A stretch of 64,000 bases of DNA from Cunninghamia lanceolata (taxonomy: Eukaryota; Streptophyta; Pinopsida; Cupressales; Cupressaceae): NCBI GenBank assembly GCA_027924645.1, contig BSBN01000829.1:1054001-1118000 (forward strand). The letters are read 5' to 3'. Below are positions 32,656 to 45,700 of this stretch, piece after piece. The notes under the pieces are model-generated. The model had not been told where the DNA came from and did no database searches. It saw only the letters and a list, made by a program, of their open reading frames with translations. The position numbers were made by a program, and so were the translations under genes. Each line of letters begins with the position of its first letter. The first letter of the stretch is position 1.

Positions 32656-35600
32656 TCATGAAGCGAGCAAACCCCCAATGAAGGAGATTCCAGTGGAGGG
32701 CAACCAAGTGGAGCCAGAAATAAGGGAAGCCACTGTAAACTGGTTTGCCTCATCTGCCGTTGTGATGACTCTGTAACCGCCCCATTTCACCCGCCCGGCC
32801 AGATTTGCGCCGGGTCCAGTGTTTCTGTATTCTCCATAATATAGGGTTTTCAATGCAAAATTTCCCGACCATTCCAGCCATCCGGCGGGATCGATTAGAT
32901 CGTCTAAGAATGTTTGCATGTAGACTGTTCGCGAGTACATTTTCCAGGGCCTCCCGAGGTAAGTCGGAAACTGACTCTTCACCGGAATCAGCTCTTTTGC
33001 TGCTGCAACTTTACAGTTATGAATTGAGATGCCGGTGTTCTGGTTGGGATCTTTCCTGCTCTGTGCAGTGATGGTGTTCTTCTGATTGGCCATCGGTCTT
33101 CTGGGAAAGATATTGCTGTTTTGTATAACCACGGCTGCGTTGCCAAAGATGAAATCCACAGTGCCGTAAATGTCACATTCTCTGTAAAATTGGCGGAGGG
33201 AGTGGACGTACAGGGTGTCCTGGTAACCGATGAAGTTGCAGCGGTAAATTGCGGAATAATCCGCTCCTACGCGGAGAGCTACGGCCTGATGATTCTCCGG
33301 GCCCGCATTGTTGATGAAAGTTATATCGCGTGCAATGAATCCTTTGCCAGATGCCGCTGTATTCAACAACAATTTTTTTAATTTTTGACTTTTGATCTTG
33401 GAGGACAAACTAATTTCAACAGATATATCTTTAAATCAGATGAATTTAGGTTTTCATGTTCTAGACTAACTGCTAGATGCTGTAGATACCCATTATCAGT
33501 AGAAATAAATAGTGTTTGAAATTGTTCAAATTTATAAATTACTTTATACAATTTAAATTGGTTAAAAATTTGCAGCATTTAAAAGAAATAGGACTGATTT
33601 ATTAGGCTAGAAGAGTTCTACAATCACAATCACAGGGGTGGAGTTGAAGAGCTGAAAAGATTATAAAATTCCAATCTTAAAAAAAAAACAGATGAGATTA
33701 TGATAGAGGATCATAATGAAATGTCACAATAAATATACCACTAAACATGACACCACTCCCAAAGATGCTTTTGCTATTTTAAACCAAAATGCAAATATTC
33801 TAGCCAATAATTTATAAATGCCAAGAATAAGAAATATATGTAATGGGAAATGAAATGCTATTGTAGGTGCCATTAATTTATAAAAAATAAAAAATAAAAA
33901 CCAAAAAACAAAAAAGAAATTGGAAGATATCTCTCTGGTACTGTAGATATATTTTTTTAAATATAAATATACTAGTAAGTAAATCTAAGTGAGTTTGGTT
34001 TTGGGAAAAAAATTATGGATAAATGTATTAGAGCACTCGACTTGAATATCATCCACTTCAATGGTCAAACACTCAACATAAATTTTACAACTCATTCACA
34101 ATAAAAAGTGATAAATATTTGTCCTATTTTTATTCGCCAAAATTGATCTTTGACTATTGAAGTGATGATATTAAAGAATAGCCATGAGTTGGAGGACCTC
34201 CAAGAAAGTCTCCATGTTTCACCTCTATAAGTGTCACCTAAATGCAATGAGTGGTAAAAGTAGTATTACAATGTGTGACATCCCAAATAAAATCTTGATG
34301 CTTCACCCTAATGAACATTATGTAGATGCAGTGAGGACCCTAACTAAACCATTCATATTCATGAAAGATGGATTAGTATTCTTTTTAATTTAAAGAAAAA
34401 TAACAAATTTTTTTAATATATATATTTAGATATGTATGGCCTACAAAATTTATGGGAAATTGGGAATCTACATATTTGGATAAGTCAGGCAAATCAATCC
34501 AATCTTAAAAAGAAGAAAAAAACAAATCATTGGTGTTAGCAACACTTAAAAAAAGTTACTTTCTAACAGTCGAATTAACTATAAAAGAATTGGCTAGACT
34601 GGCGCAAATGGAACGGTGAACATGCACTCCAAGTTCTCGGGAATGAATCCACACCGTACAGAGATCTGTTAGGGAAAGCAGTTTGTACAAGCTCATCATT
34701 AGACGTAAAAGTAAAAAATCAGTCCCTGACTGCAAACATCTTGTCACCTGAGCCAAAGCTCCGTCCAGATGACACTGGAGATAGCTACCTATGGTTTCAA
34801 GAAAAAATTAGGTGAAACATGAAAGAATCTGTCAAGGAACAGAAACAAGAATGATGCATTTGAAATGAAAATTTAGCAATAAAAAGGGTCATAAAAGTCA
34901 ATACCGAAAGTTGCAGAACGGAAAGTAGTAAAGCCCTCCCTCACATTTCTTCCTGCCACAATAATGGTCTTCCCCATTCCATCTCCAACAAACATGAGAT
35001 TCGTCTTCTTCCTGGAAACCGTCACATTTTCGCTGTACATTCCAGCTTTGACATAGATAATGTAGCGCTGGTTGCTCTTAGACGGCGCGTCATTTACAGC
35101 GTCAACAATTGACATATACTGCCCACTTCCATCCTTGGCTACAACGACATTTGCGCCTGCAACAGCAGCATTAGGCGCCTGCAAAAGATTCCGATCTCCG
35201 GCCGACAACCACGCCGGAAACTCATCATCATGGTTATGAAAACCATATTGCTCATAGAACTCCTCGTGATCTTGCAAAAGACGGCGCCGACCAGGAGGAG
35301 ACGGGATCCGGAACTCATTAGTATCCGGCCCACTTTCCGGAAACGAAACTTTGAGCAAAGCCAGAGAATTGCTCACCAACTGTGACAGTTTCTTAGATCT
35401 TTCCTCGATCTGAGCTTTTACATTACTGCTTGACCTTTCAAACCCCTCGAGGCAAGTCTCCTGGTTTGTAAGCGCGGCGCTAAGCCAAGTCTGCACATCA
35501 GCAATCTGGTGCTTCCTGGGCTTGACTTTAATGGCCGCCATCTTATCCATCGAAGCCTTGAGGTGATCCATGGAATCTTCTAGAAGCTCCAGACAATCTT

Positions 35601-36006
35601 CCAAAGCAAAGCGTTCAGTAGAGCTCATACCCACAGTGTCTACATTGAGAGCCATACTGTAGGCCTGTTGAACACCACCCATGGTAACATTTACAGTCAT
35701 ATGAGCAAAATCAGTGCGACTTGCTTTTTTCACGCCAGGATACGAAACCAAAGTAGAAACACAGAGCGCCGGATATAATGTCTTACTGCACGCCAAATTG
35801 ATGACCCTCGAACCGGAATTCCACCCGCCGCCATTCCCAGAAGCTTTTTTCCGGGCAATCACAATTCCGGCAGACACAGCCACAAGAATTATAGACAGAA
35901 CCAGTGCGGCCGTTACGACGACCGCCACAATTTTTTTTTTCCCCCATTTTTTCGTCTCCGCCGATCTTTCTAGCCGCCCGTAAGCTGTTGGAGTTGGGGG
36001 CCTCAT
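32656..36006 (-). CDS. Pectin methylesterase with N-terminal inhibitor domain (two exons)
   Basis: Exons are 36006-34905 and 33356-32656 with a GT-AG intron, giving 600 aa. The enzyme removes methyl esters from cell-wall homogalacturonan. Residues 26-50 form a hydrophobic signal anchor for secretory entry. Residues 70-220 are a PME-inhibitor (PRO) domain with four cysteines (73, 82, 138, 185). Processing-type motifs RRLL (241-244) and RNLL (272-275) precede the catalytic domain (about 286-600). Family active-site residues are all present: Q391 (QAVAL), Q413 and D414 (YQDTL), D435 (DFIFG), and R503 and W505 (LGRPW). Splicing joins SATF to [11 protein letters not shown] at the site typical of plant PMEs. 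The ATG at 36006 is the first in frame; a stop lies upstream. The gene appears intact and is probably the only functional host gene here. Confidence 0.95.
33357..34904 (-). other. Intron of the pectin methylesterase gene
   Basis: The 1548-bp intron has a GT donor (34904-34903) and a TACAG acceptor ending at 33357. It is AT-rich, with no nested gene or recognisable element. Phase 1 splicing restores the conserved protein sequence exactly. Confidence 0.93.
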
Positions 36007-36828
36007 TCTGTTTTGCAAAATTTGAGCAGCTATTCTGCTCGGTAGTCTGCAATTTATGGAGAAATTTAGAGGATCTGGCTAAATATGGTAGGTGCGGGGT
36101 CCTTGTAAGTATTCTTTTACCTTTTCTTTTTGTTATGAGAACCTTTCTCTTTCATTTATCGCTTGTCCCGTCGACTGCTGTTTTCCCAATTGCTTACAAC
36201 TAAGCTTAGCTATGCATAGATTTCTGTGGTTGTAGTTGACACAAATAGCGGTAATTCACACGTCCGCAGATAAATTTTTCTTTTCTTTCTCTGCTTCTCA
36301 AGCTTTATGCTAAAGCCCCGAAAGTTGCGTGTGTAAAAAGAAAAAACACATTCGAGATTCTTGACGGTGGAATCGTTTTCATTACTTAAAGCTGGCCATT
36401 ATTTTATCGATACGTACATTTCGGTTGCGAGAATCGTTTTCCAGCTTTTTTCAAGGTCTCAATTATTAGGAAGAGATGTGGAATCTAATGGCTTACCTGC
36501 GTCACTGGTCCATTCAGGTAGACAATGGAGAGTGGAAGACGAAGCTTCGCTCGGAATAACAAACGAATTTAATTCGACTTATCGGCATTTTAAATCCTTC
36601 CACTTTAACACGGTGAAGACCACTTTGTAACATTCAAACAAATTTAGTCATCCATCAGTCATTGAGTCGTTGATTTGATTTTAGCTGTTAGACTAATTCC
36701 TGTTAATCTATAGTTTGACAGCTAAAACGCATTCCAATATAAGGCCATTAGTAGCAGCGAAAAATGATGTTTCGGTTGACTCGTACGGTTGCCTTTCAAC
36801 CAACTTATAACCAGGAGAATCATGCTCG
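36007..36828 (-). promoter_or_regulatory. Upstream region of the pectin methylesterase gene
   Basis: This holds the 5' UTR and presumably the promoter of the minus-strand gene. I see no unambiguous TATA box. The tandem array starts about 820 bp upstream of the start codon, so the non-repeat promoter is short. Confidence 0.45.
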
Positions 36829-39800
36829 GTTGACTCGGACAATCACCTTTGAACCACATTTCTAGGATTTGGCATGGTTTAGTTTGAAGGGCTTATTGTG
36901 GCTTTCATTCTCACAAACTAAATCATTCAAACTAATCATGCTCTCAAATTAAAAAAATTTCTTGACAGATTTATTAATAATTAAGTGGGTAGTGTTTTTC
37001 GTACTTATTAAATTATATGTTTTTTAGGTAAGAATTTAATTTGTAGTTTTTGAGTGAAATTTATTGACTCCTAGTGTTTTTAGTACTCTATTAAATTATA
37101 TGTTTTTTAGGTAAGAATTCAATTTGTAGTTTTTGAGTAAAATTTATTGACTTCTAGTGTTTTTGGTACTATATTAAATTATATGTTTTTTAGGTAAGAA
37201 TTTAATTTGTAGTTTTTGAGTGAAATTAATTGACTAAGGTTTCAATAGTAATGGTTTTTTCTGACTAGAAACCATTCAATTGAATCTTTATAAAAAACAC
37301 AAGACTTTTAAATAGTTATTGAGTATTATTAATGTTTGTAATACTTGAAATTGTACATTTATGTCCTTTTTCTTTATGTTTGGGGTCCATGATAATTAGG
37401 TTGTCCTTAAATACATTAACTAGTATGTAAGATGGCATATTTTGTATGGAAGCTAGTAAATAACTTTATGGTAGCATATCCTTATCATTACTTATCTCCA
37501 AGATCCAAATCCAATCTCTACATCTAACCATTAATTACCCTAGCTCAGATATGCTCATGTAGAATTGATCTAGGCTAGTTCTATTGTTGCATATCTTAAC
37601 CCCAAATCTTAAAATTTGGATTTCTTAATTTGGGCCCATATTTCCCTCCCTCACTAACCATTATGAGCTAACTACAATGTAACTTAATTCAAATTGCATT
37701 CTAGGATGTGGTATTTAAAGACTAACACTAATTCAAAAGAATCATATAAGAGTCATCAAAGAGCACATCTATGACTTGAATTGTAAGTGGAAAGAAAGAA
37801 TTCACTTTAGTGTTGCATCATCTTTTTAAGAGCATATTATATGCTTGTTTGTTCTTGATCTTAGTTCATCACTGTTGAAGAAGTCCATCTAGGGGTTTTA
37901 CTATGGAGAACATGAAACTCACAATTCAATAAATTCCTAAAGGTGTTTTTAGCCACAACATATCCTTGGGTGAAAGTTTAGAGTTGTGTCACAATTTGGG
38001 CAAACTAAATAGTTTCAGTTGAAACAATTTTGACTCAGACAATCACCTTTGAACAACATTTCTAGGATTTGGCATGCTTTAATTTGAAGGACTTATCGTG
38101 GCTTTCATTCTCACAAACTAAATCATTCAAACTAACCATGCATTCAAATTAAAAAAATTCTTGACAGATTTTTTAATAATTAAGTAGGTAGTGTTTTTCG
38201 TACTATATTAAATTATATGTTTTTTAGGTAAGAATTTAATTTGTAGTTTTTGAGTGAAATTTATTGACTTGTAATGTTTTTTTTTTTTTGACTCAGGGAC
38301 CATTCAATTGAATCCCTTCTAAAAATACAGGACTTTTTAATAGTTATTGAGTATTATTAATGTTTGTAATACTTGAAATTGTACATTTATGTCATTTTTT
38401 CTTTATGTTTGGGGTCCATCATAACTAGGTTGTTCTTAAATACATCAACTAGTATGTGAGATGGCATATTTTGTATGGAAGTTAGTAAATAACTTTATGG
38501 TAGTCTATCCCTATCATTACTCATCCCCAAGATCCAAATCCAAGATCTCTACATCTAGCCATTAATTAGCCTAACTCAGATCTGCTAATGTAGAATTGAT
38601 CTAGGTCAGTTCTACTCTTACATATTTCAACCCCAAATCTTAAAATTTGAATTTCTTAATTTGGGCCCATATTTCCCTCCCTCACTAACCATTATGAGCT
38701 AACTACAATGTAACTTAATTCAAATTGCATTCTAGGATGTTGTAATTAAAGACTAACACTAATTCAAAAGAATCGTATAGGAGTCATCAAAGAGTGCACA
38801 TCTATGACTTCAATTGTAAGTGGATAAAAAGAATTCACTTTAGTGTTGCATCATCTTTTTAAGAGCATATTATATGCTTGCTTGTTCTTGATCTTAGTTC
38901 ATCACTATTGAAGAAGTCCATCTAGGGGTTTGACTATGGAGAACATGGAACTCACAATTCAATAGATTCCTAAAGGTGTTTTTAGCCATAATATATCCTT
39001 GGGTGAAAGTTTAGAGTTGTGTTACAATTTGGGCCAACTAAATGGTTTCAGTTGAAACAATTTTGACTCGGACAATCACCTTTGAACAATATTTCTAGGA
39101 TTTGGCATGTTTAATTTGAAGGACTTATTGTGGCTTTCATTCTCACAAACTAAATCATTCAAACTAACCATGCTCTCAAATTAAAAAAAATCTTGACAAT
39201 TTTTTTAATAATTAAGTAGGTAGTGTTTTTCGTACCTATAAAATTATATGTTTTTTAGGTAAGAATTTAATTTGTAGTTTTTGAGTGAAATTTATTGACT
39301 CCGGTTTCACTTGTAATGGCTTTTTTGACTAAGGAACCATTCAATTCAATCCTTATAAAAAATACAATACTTTTAAATAGTTATTGAGTATTATTAATGT
39401 TTGTAATACTTGAAATTATACATTTATGTCCTTTTTTCTTTATGTTTGGGGTTCATGATAACTAAGTTGTTCTTAAATACATTAACTAGTATGTGAGATG
39501 ACATATTTTGTATGGAATTTAGTAAATAACTTTATGGTAACCTATCCCTATCATTACTCATCCCCAAGATCCAAATCCAAGATCTCTACATCTAGCCATT
39601 AATTACCGTAGCTCAGATCTACTCATGTAGAATTGATCTAGGCCAATTCTACTATTGTATATTTCAACCCCAAATCTTAAAATTTGAATTTCTTAATTTG
39701 GGCCCATATTTCTCTCCCTCACTAACCATTATGAGCTAACTACAATGTAACTTAATTCAAGTTACATTTTAGGGTGTTGTATTTAAAGACTAACACTAAT

Positions 39801-41144
39801 TCAAAAGAATCATATAGGAGTCATCAAAGAGCACATCTATGACTTCAATTGTAAGTGGATGAAATGAATTCACTTTAGTGTTGCGTCATCTTTTTAAGAG
39901 CATATTATATTCTTGCTTGTTCTTGATCTTAGTTCATCACTGTTGAAGAAGTCCATCTAGGGGTTTGACTATGGAGAACATGGAACTCACAATTCAATAG
40001 ATTCCTAAGGTGTTTTTAGCCACAACATATCCTTGGGTGAAAGTTTAGAGTTGTGTCACAGTTTGGGCCAACTAAATGGTTTCATTTGAAACAATTTTGA
40101 CTCAGATAATCACCTTTGAACAACATTTCTAGGATTTGGCATCCTTTAATTTGAAGGACTTATTATGGCTTCCATTCTTACAATCTAAATCATTCAAACT
40201 AACCATGCTCTCAAATCAAAAAAATTCTTGACAAATTTTTTATATAATTAAGTAGGTAGTGTTTTTCGTACTTATTAAATTATATGTTTTTTAGGTAAGA
40301 ATTTAATTTGTAGTTTTTGAGTGAAATTTATTGACTCCAGTTTCACTAGTAATAGTTTTTTTGACTAAGGAACCATTCAATTGAATCCTTATAAAAAATA
40401 CAAGACTTTTAAATAGTTATTGAGTATTAAATTAATGTTTGTAATACTTGAAATTGTACATTTATGTCCTTTTTTCTTTATGTTTTGGGTTCATGATATC
40501 TAGGTTGTTCTTAAATACATCAACTAGTATGTGAGATGGCATATTTTGCATGGAAGTTGGTAAATAACTTTACCTTAGCCTATCCCTATCATTAGTCATC
40601 CCCAGGATCCAAATCCATTCTCTACATCTAGCCATTCATTACCCTAGCTTAGATCTACTAATGTAGAATTTATCTAGACTAGTTCTACAATTGTAGATTT
40701 CAACCTCAAATCTTAAAATTTGATTTTTTTTTTTAAATTTAGGCTCATATTTCCCTCCCTCACTAACCATTATGAGCTAACTACAATGTAACTTAATTCA
40801 AATTACATTCTAGGGTTGTGTTTAAAGACTAACACTAATTCCAAAGAATCATGTATGAGTCATCAAAGAGCACATTTATGACTTTGATTGTGAGTGGATA
40901 AAAAGAATTTACTTTAGCATTGCATCATCTTCTTAAGAACATATTACACATTGCCTTGCTATTCTTGATCTTGGTTCATCACTATTGAAGAAGTACATCT
41001 AGGGGTTTGACAATGGGGAACATGAAACTCACAATTTAATAGATTTCTAAAGGTGTTTTTAGCCACCACCTATCCTTGGGTGAAAGTTCATAATCATGTC
41101 ACAATTTGGGCCAACTAAATGGTTTTAGTTGAAATAATTTTGCC
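36829..41144. repeat. Four tandem copies of a ~1.03 kb non-coding unit
   Basis: The phrase AATCACCTTTGAA recurs at 36841, 38041, 39074 and 40108, giving periods of 1200, 1033 and 1034 bp. The last copy ends near 41144. Each unit contains the same succession of phrases, for example CTTTCATTCTCACAAACTAA and GGCCCATATTTCCCTCCC. By eye the copies agree at most positions, and no conserved reading frame is seen. The first copy is longer because of an internal 84-bp triplication. It is satellite-like and not a known transposon. Confidence 0.92.
36990..37240. repeat. 84-bp triplication inside the first tandem unit
   Basis: AATTATATGTTTTTTAGG recurs at 37011, 37094 and 37178, at 83-84 bp intervals. 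The other three large units have this segment once, which accounts for the extra ~167 bp of the first unit. Confidence 0.9.
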
Positions 41145-42732
41145 CTAAATCTTTTTGGACAAAATAGTTTTTCTCGAAACCACATGGCCTCTACATGGCA
41201 TAAAGAGTTTTGACTGAAAATTTTGAATCAATATAATTTAATTTCAAATTTGAAAAATGTATTTATTTACATAAAAAGCTTTGGTTGAGAGAGTTTTAGC
41301 TGGAACTTTTTAACCGAAACTGTATCAGCTAAAACCACCTGGGTAAGTGCAAGAAGATGAGTCCACTTTTTTGCCAAAAAGTGGAAGTCTTTTTTTCTAT
41401 TTTTCAAATTTTGTCATATTTGGAGTGAAAATTTGAAGCACTTACGGTACATAGAATATTAATATGATATAAAAATATGAAATGTAAGATTTTGTTTCTA
41501 GTTCTTAAATATGTAATTTTTTTCTAATACTCAGATAATAAAAGTTGGTTTTTTATACGATGTACAAAAAATGGTTTTTTAAAAGTCCCATGTTTTTGGC
41601 CAAAGTATGCATGTGTACGACCAACATAATTTGATGTAAATGAAGGTATTTTTCTAATTCCTTTTGTGGAAAGATGCACATGATGTTGAATTTTGGTCAG
41701 GATTTTTTCTTTTGTAATTTTTTGATAATTTTTTTATTATTTTTTTATGGCCCTAATTAGTGTTTTCTAAAACTCCTCGTGTACGACCAACATAATTTGA
41801 GCTAAACCAATCAATTCACGATTTTTTTTCATCATGTAGAGAATGTTGTCTAGATTGGTCAGACATAATTTTTTTTAAAGAAACTTTCAAAATCAAAAGT
41901 TATTAAAAAATAGTAACGTATATTATTTTAAGTTTATGAGTCTCTTTATTTAAAAAATAATTAATAAATAAAAAATTATGTCCAATAGTAAAACAAATTA
42001 CATATTTGAAAACTAGACTTTGAGATCTATAATGGGTTTTAATCTCATTAAAAGATTCTGTAAAAAAAGTCGTCAACCATAATGGTGAAATCATTTTTTT
42101 CTCTTGTTTACATGGTCTCCTAGCTATAGGTCCAAGGATAAGACATTTGTTTCCAAGCCTTTTCCAAGCCTAAAACCAATGCAAACCCATGGGCTTACAA
42201 TTTCAAATTTTAAGAAACAGATGCCCACTTATAAACGGGCGCCCATTCAAAACTAAACGAGTGCCCATTTAATAACAATAGAATGGAAGCCCATTATAAA
42301 TGAGCGTGTGTTCTCAAATGGAATAGGTGCTTGTTTCTAAATGGGAACCCATTTCTATTTTAGCCGTTATTTTTTTTTTCATAAAAACACAGTACAACCT
42401 ATTTTCTGCAACATTCCTTTTTACATGTATGGCCGACAATGAAGAATTCTTCAAATTTTTTTTATATAAGTGTCAATTCAAGCTCTCAACAAGGCATATC
42501 TTATTCAATTTTTATAGGGATTCAATCATAAGAAGAATTTTTAGATGGACTGAAGCAGGAGAATTACTTTTTAGAGAGATCAAACAAATATTTTTTTTAT
42601 AGAGAAATCAAGCAAATGTCATATTGAACAAAGGATCTACATCTACTTGTACTTCAAAATTTTTAAGGAGGGATCCAACTCTAAGTATAGTACAATATCA
42701 TTTGTTGATTTTACCAACACATTTTGGTAATC
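41145..42732. other. AT-rich sequence with small direct repeats
   Basis: No gene is supported. A 22-bp perfect direct repeat beginning GTGTACGACCAACATAAT lies at 41613-41634 and 41779-41800. The motif (G)CCCATT recurs about five times between 42220 and 42350. Both may be remnants of older tandem structure. Confidence 0.6.
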
Positions 42733-45700
42733 ATGGGATCAAATAAACATCAACAAAAAAGAAAAGGAAGGTCATGACATTTGAACAAATTGAAGCACAT
42801 CGAGAGAAAGAGGTAAAACAAAAAAGAGTTAGGAAAGAGAGGATTCGAGAAATGAAAAATGATGTAGCCTCCAATTCGATGATTATTGAAGAGGAGAACA
42901 TTGAAGAGACCAACATGGATGAGGTGAATGTAGAATATGCAAATATGGAAGAGTTCAAGAATATGGGAAATGCAAATATAGAAACGAATCAAGGTATGTC
43001 TTCAAATCCCTTGAATGATAATAAGATTAATGATTTAAAGGAAGATGGATCATATAACATTGTTGATATAAATTCTTCTATTACAAACACCATAAGAAAA
43101 AATAAAAATGAAAACCCTTGTATGAGTGAAAATGAAAATATTTATTTATTTAAATTGAAAGAAATGTTTTGAATAATTTTCATGGTAAGATACCGATAAG
43201 GGTGTGGTTCGGTGATTAAGTCGCTCAGTTGTAGTGGTGGCCACCAGAGTTCAAATCCCCACTGGGCCAACGAGCTCGTGAGTTTGAAGTGTTCTCGCTA
43301 GGGGATGAGGTCCCTCATGTTGTGGTCTCACCGATTCATTTCTCTGGGCAAAAGCATTCACGTGGAGCCGGAGCGCGTGTCGCACCAGCGTCGCTGGTCA
43401 CGTTAAAAAGTTTACCAGGCACATTTAAAAAAAAATTCATGGTAAGATATCTTGGAGACAAATTTGAACCCATGCAAATAGATTGCATAAACTATTTTTG
43501 ATAGAAAAACTCTTGGATTTCAATGTCAACTTGTATTGCAATTGATGAGAATGTCAAAAATGTGAAAAGTAATGAAAAAATTATGCATAAATTTGTAAAA
43601 CCCAAAAGGTAGATGAATCAATGGAACACGTTATGCCTAGTGTTGCTAATGCTATTAGTTCTATTGGAAAAATCAATCAATCTTTAAGGATAGGAATGCA
43701 ATATGTCGAGCAATAACAACTCTTTTAGTTAATAAATCAACTGTGAAGAAAAGAATGATAAGTAAGACAAGTGGATATTTAAATGTTCATGCTAAAACTT
43801 TGAGAAGAGTGGTAAAGAGCAGAGTAAGTATTGAAGATGATCCAATTAACCAATGTTGGACTTTTAGCACAGTAGACTCCCAAGGTCTAACATAAAATTA
43901 AATAATGAAATTAGGTCTTTGATTGAATTTTTTTGGCATAATAATACAAAGGTTTCATCAAATGCTAGAAATGTTTTTAAATTAAGGGTGGAGTCAAAAA
44001 ATCATGATCCTTATCCAAAACATCTTTTAGACATGACTCAAACAGAATTATGTAGAAAATTTTTAGACAATGAACAGTTATAGAAAATTTTAGCATAAGT
44101 TAAAGATCATTTGAGAAATGTAAACCTTAGTATGTCAAGATTAATAAGAAACCAATCTCTTGTTGTTGCAAAACTTGTGTAAATTTATTATTATTATGAT
44201 ATTTTTTGATATATACGTTGTACTTTGCATACTAACCAAATTATATAGGAATGTGGTATTAATATGCCACCTACAACAATTAAAGATTTTATAACAAGTT
44301 TACTTTGTGAAACACCTGATGGGAAATTATTTTTCTCAAAACTATGTGTTTCTAGACAATGCAATATATGTGGTAACCTTTCATTGTTAGGAAAATGCAT
44401 TCATGAAAGTAGTTCATATGATTTTGGACAACAATTAGTGGATGTGAAAAGGTTCAACAATGTTCAATATCCATTAAAGGATAGAAAAATTGGAAAGCAT
44501 TGAGTTAGTCACATAATAAAGTAGTGTACATGCATTCATCACAGAGTTCAAGAATAAGATTGTGTATAAATATGTGAAACAATCTCAATATGCTTGGTGG
44601 CTTGATGAACAATTTTGTATATGTAAAAACATATTTCCAATTGGAACTATACTTTTAGTGGTTGACTTTGCAGAAAACTATACCCTTGTTCCACAAGAGG
44701 AGATTCAGTCTCAATATTATAACTCAATACAAGTGGCCATTTTTGTTCATATTGTATACAGACATGTAGTTGATAGTGCAGAAGATGACAGTTTGTTTTG
44801 AGAGAGTATCATTTCTATGTGAGTGATAATCGGTTACATTCATCAAAGTTTGTGCTGTATTGTTTCAAAATATTTAATGACAACTTAAAAGAAAGAGAAA
44901 TCTAGATGACACAACATTTCATATGGTCAAAAAGTTCTATAGGAAAATTCAAAAATGCTTGAATGTTTTATTGGTTATGTAGGGCCCATAAAGAAAACAA
45001 TATCTAACATATGTTGAGTTTCTTTGAAGCTAGACATGGTAAAGGAGAACATGATAGAATTGGAGAATGTGTGAAAAGATCTCTAGCTAGGGAGCAACTA
45101 AAATTTGTGGATGCAACAAAGTTTAAAAATGCATGTGCAATTGTGGATTGGTGTAATGCAAAATTAACTATAAGATTAAGTGAAAACTCTAAAGTTCAAT
45201 GATTTTTTTGGTTGGTTGAAGAAGAAAACATTCTTCCTTGATATAATTGTGATATAATTAGTGGATCAACAAATGACATTCATTTAAAAGTTCAAATGCA
45301 AGCACATGGACTATATGGACTAGGTAGCTTGCATGTTTTTGTCAGTTTTGTATTAGAGGTGAGTAGGAAGCATGTGAAAATACAAATTGGGTTGAAGGAT
45401 GGAAACAAAGATCCCTAACACCTCTACAAACAAATGATCAACATGAGATAACATTTAAAGATGATAATCACTTGCAAGAATCATATGACTATGATCATAT
45501 TTCAGACCTTGTACAAGAAGGTACATTAATTCAATATTTAGTTTCATTACATTGTTTTGTAATCTATAAAATTCTATACGTGCATGTATATTTTTGTGAC
45601 TTATATATCACATGTCCTACTTTATTGAATTTGAAAGTTTTTTTGCAAGACATTGTATGTTTTTGTTGCACCCGAGTGTAATGAAGAGGAAACAGAGTAT

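Noticed and set aside
33121..33381. Plus-strand open frame opposite exon 2 of the pectin methylesterase
   Set aside because: Antisense shadow. The minus strand carries the complete catalytic motifs.
36007..36018. Four extra N-terminal codons for the pectin methylesterase starting at TTG
   Set aside because: TTG is not an expected plant start. The first in-frame ATG is at 36006, with a stop upstream and A at -3.
36829..41144. CRISPR-like or prokaryotic repeat array
   Set aside because: The units are about 1 kb long, vary in length and have no spacer structure. The context is a plant nuclear genome.
42180..42350. Interspersed CCCATT motifs as a regulatory array
   Set aside because: Spacing is irregular, the copies are imperfect and there is no adjacent gene. 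They are noted only as minor repeats.
43193..43262. A functional tRNA gene in the SINE head
   Set aside because: A and B boxes are present but the cloverleaf is not intact, and the unit has a tail and target duplications, so it is a SINE.
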